From Catonella morbi ATCC 51271 (GTDB taxonomy: Bacteria > Bacillota > Clostridia > Lachnospirales > Lachnospiraceae), in contig NZ_KI535366.1 of the NCBI RefSeq assembly GCF_000160035.2, forward strand, positions 85,471 through 149,470: 64,000 nucleotides of DNA, read 5' to 3'. How positions within the stretch are numbered: position 1 is the first letter of the stretch; each line of letters begins with the position of its first letter. Below, in pieces: positions 62,554 through 64,000 of this stretch. Under the pieces are notes generated by a model. That model ran no database searches. It was not told the DNA's origin and saw only the letters and a list, made by a program, of their open reading frames with translations. The translations under genes were made by a program, and so were the position numbers.

Positions 62554-63774
62554 ATGATAAGAATTATTTCAACTAAAATAAAAGGCAGACTGGTTTCTGC
62601 GCTTACAGACGATTTTGATATAAAAGAATTTAAGATATCCGAGAGTACCGATGGAGAAGTGTCTTTCAATATCGGTGATATCGTAGTGGGCAGGGTAGAG
62701 AATATAGTTAAAAATATCAATGCCTGCTTTGTAGAGATTTTTCCGGGAATTCAGGCATATCTGCCGCTTACACCTGATATGAAGATAATCTATGTAAACG
62801 GAAAGCCCGGAGGAACACCTGTTATAGATGATTTGATTTTGGTTCAGATAGCAAAGCTACCTACCAAGACCAAGTCATACTCACTTACAACAGACTTTAC
62901 TTTTATAGGTAAGTATGCTGTGCTTAAACCGAATTTAGATAAGATACATCTGTCTTCAAAATATAGGGAAGAAGCTGATTTTACAGAAATCAAGTCAAGG
63001 TTTATGTCAGTCGGAGAAAAATTTGCTACCGAAACCGGAGCAGGAGGGGTAATCAGAAAATCTGCCTTAAATCTCTCTGACAAAGAGCTGGAAGATACAC
63101 TTTATGACCTCTATGTAAAGTTTGTTTCAATTATCAATCGAGGTAAACATGGGGTTAAGTACGAGAGAATATTTAAGGAGATCCCTGAACATTTAAGTCT
63201 TATAAGAGATAACTGTGAGAAAATAGAAAAGATAATGACTGATGATGAAGAAACTTATAATGAGTATAAAGAGTATTTGAAGGAATTTTCTGAAAAGGAT
63301 ATAAAAAAGCTTTTCTTTTACAAAGATGAAATGATGAGCCTGTCTGCCCTGTATTCTATAAATACTACTCTTGAGAAAGCTCTGTCTAAGAGGGTTTGGC
63401 TAAAATCAGGTGCCTATATTGTTATAGAATATACAGAGGCACTTACAATTATAGATGTAAATTCAGGTAAGGCTATTACCGGGAAGTCTACCAATACGGA
63501 AACATTTATGAAGATAAATCTTGAAGCTGCAAGGGAGATAGCAGACCAGTTAAGGCTTAGAAACCTGTCAGGAATTATAATAGTGGACTTTATAGAAATA
63601 CCTAAATCCAGAGGTAAAGAGCTGATAAATGCAATGGAAGATTTTCTGAAAGAAGACAGTACCAAAAGTAATGTGGCAGATATAACAAAATTAGGACTGA
63701 TGGAGCTTACGAGGAGAAGAACAGGCAAGCCGATTTATGAAATCCTGATTGATAATAGTACTAAAATGTGTTAG
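62554..63774 (+). CDS. rng: Ribonuclease E/G family endonuclease
   Basis: 406 residues, RNase G length. S1 domain (about 38-120, VVGRVENIVKNINACFVEI), catalytic region with LTIIDVNSGK and GIIIVDFIEI carrying the two metal-binding aspartates, then LGLMELTRRRTGKP, the conserved end. Single-strand 5'-end-dependent cleavage in rRNA and mRNA processing. GGAGGA six bases before ATG. Confidence 0.93.
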   Translation: MIRIISTKIKGRLVSALTDDFDIKEFKISESTDGEVSFNIGDIVVGRVENIVKNINACFVEIFPGIQAYLPLTPDMKIIYVNGKPGGTPVIDDLILVQIAKLPTKTKSYSLTTDFTFIGKYAVLKPNLDKIHLSSKYREEADFTEIKSRFMSVGEKFATETGAGGVIRKSALNLSDKELEDTLYDLYVKFVSIINRGKHGVKYERIFKEIPEHLSLIRDNCEKIEKIMTDDEETYNEYKEYLKEFSEKDIKKLFFYKDEMMSLSALYSINTTLEKALSKRVWLKSGAYIVIEYTEALTIIDVNSGKAITGKSTNTETFMKINLEAAREIADQLRLRNLSGIIIVDFIEIPKSRGKELINAMEDFLKEDSTKSNVADITKLGLMELTRRRTGKPIYEILIDNSTKMC

Positions 63775-63864
63775 CCTAGTGTATTGACATATTGATATTT
63801 AACAAAATATTTCTGGCTATTTTTGCCGTTTTATGATAAAATAAAAGAAACGGCGGTGATTTAT

Positions 63865-64000
63865 ATGGCAAGACCAAAAAAGTATAAAATCGAACTTACG
63901 GATAACGAATTAAAAATCTTAAAATCTGTCATCCGAAAAAACAAAACATCCAAAACAATTCGATGCAGATGCCAGATCATTATTGATTTGGATGAAGTAC
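63865..64000 (+). mobile_element. IS630-type transposase, start only (cut by window end)
   Basis: 45 codons beginning MARPKKYKIELTDNELK, then KNKTSKTIRCRCQIII, the typical helix-turn-helix start of IS630-like transposases. Ribosome site GGCGGTG. Upstream, GCCGTTT (63825-63831) and AAACGGC (63848-63854) form a hairpin around the ribosome site region, and TTGACA occurs at 63784-63789. The left terminal repeat cannot be fixed with confidence. Confidence 0.7.

Noticed and set aside
63784..63812. TTGACA at 63784 as the transposase promoter
   Set aside because: The -35 is perfect but no acceptable -10 lies 16-18 bases downstream, so no promoter was listed.

Overview
The window is a stretch of low-GC Firmicutes chromosome, best matched to the class Clostridia, family Lachnospiraceae. 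This rests on gene order (mreBCD-PBP2-minCDE-rodA-mgsA; HlyD-like/yggS/sepF/ylmH/divIVA/lspA/rluD; rimP-nusA-rnpM-ylxQ-infB-rbfA-nrnA-truB-ribF), on a very long PBP2, on a long gly/arg-rich IF2 and on acetogenic pta-ackA. The genus cannot be fixed from sequence reading alone. Almost all genes run on the + strand with short gaps or overlaps; only three genes are on the - strand (2363-2797, tmcAL at 42246-43523, and a membrane protein at 61810-62424).

Layout. 1-2340: accessory remnant with the 3' part of an FtsX-like ABC permease, a broken VanY-type carboxypeptidase start and an orphan Rpn-nuclease-like C-terminal tail, closed by a strong hairpin. 2363-7830: an unknown acidic protein divergent from miaA, then a beta-CASP metallo-hydrolase, a degenerate GGDEF protein, a CYTH phosphatase and yaaA. 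7831-10250: an accessory pocket holding a duplicated two-gene unit of unknown function (A-B, A'-pseudoB'). 10252-20671: radC followed by cell-shape and division-site genes (mreB-like, mreC, mreD, PBP2, minC, minD, minE, rodA), mgsA and a lipoprotein D,D-carboxypeptidase. 20750-28608: a small P-loop protein, an HlyD-like protein, yggS, sepF, ylmH, divIVA, aroB, lspA and rluD. 28688-28861: a tRNA-Glu(CTC) with its own consensus promoter and terminator. 28914-37270: the translation/transcription operon. 37284-43523: recG, a CbxX-type AAA+ ATPase, rsmD, a frameshifted coiled-coil gene and convergent tmcAL. 43593-46430: pta, ackA and rpsU. 46576-62424: phoH, a small palindromic MITE-like element, ybeY, a DUF3048 lipoprotein, two flavoproteins, MTHFS, proA, miaB, trkA-trkH and a SWIM-SNF2 helicase. 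62554-64000: RNase G/E and the start of an IS630-type transposase cut by the window edge.

The genes fall into three cooperating groups: rod-shape and septum placement (MreBCD/PBP2/RodA, MinCDE, SepF, DivIVA); ribosome and tRNA maturation (MiaA, MiaB, RluD, TruB, RimP, RbfA, RsmD, YbeY, TmcAL, RNase G, nanoRNase); and acetate/potassium housekeeping (Pta-AckA, TrkAH).

I did not find a convincing new defence or biosynthetic system. The best candidates for something undescribed are the tandem A-B unit at 8046-10155, the MreB-like protein with altered nucleotide-binding loops, the SADEF diguanylate-cyclase-like protein with an intact I-site, the DivIVA protein carrying nine 45-bp charged repeats, the A-tract frameshift at 41500 and the palindrome cluster between rpsU and phoH. 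Start codons were moved from the longest open frame to the Shine-Dalgarno-supported codon wherever the sequence allowed.
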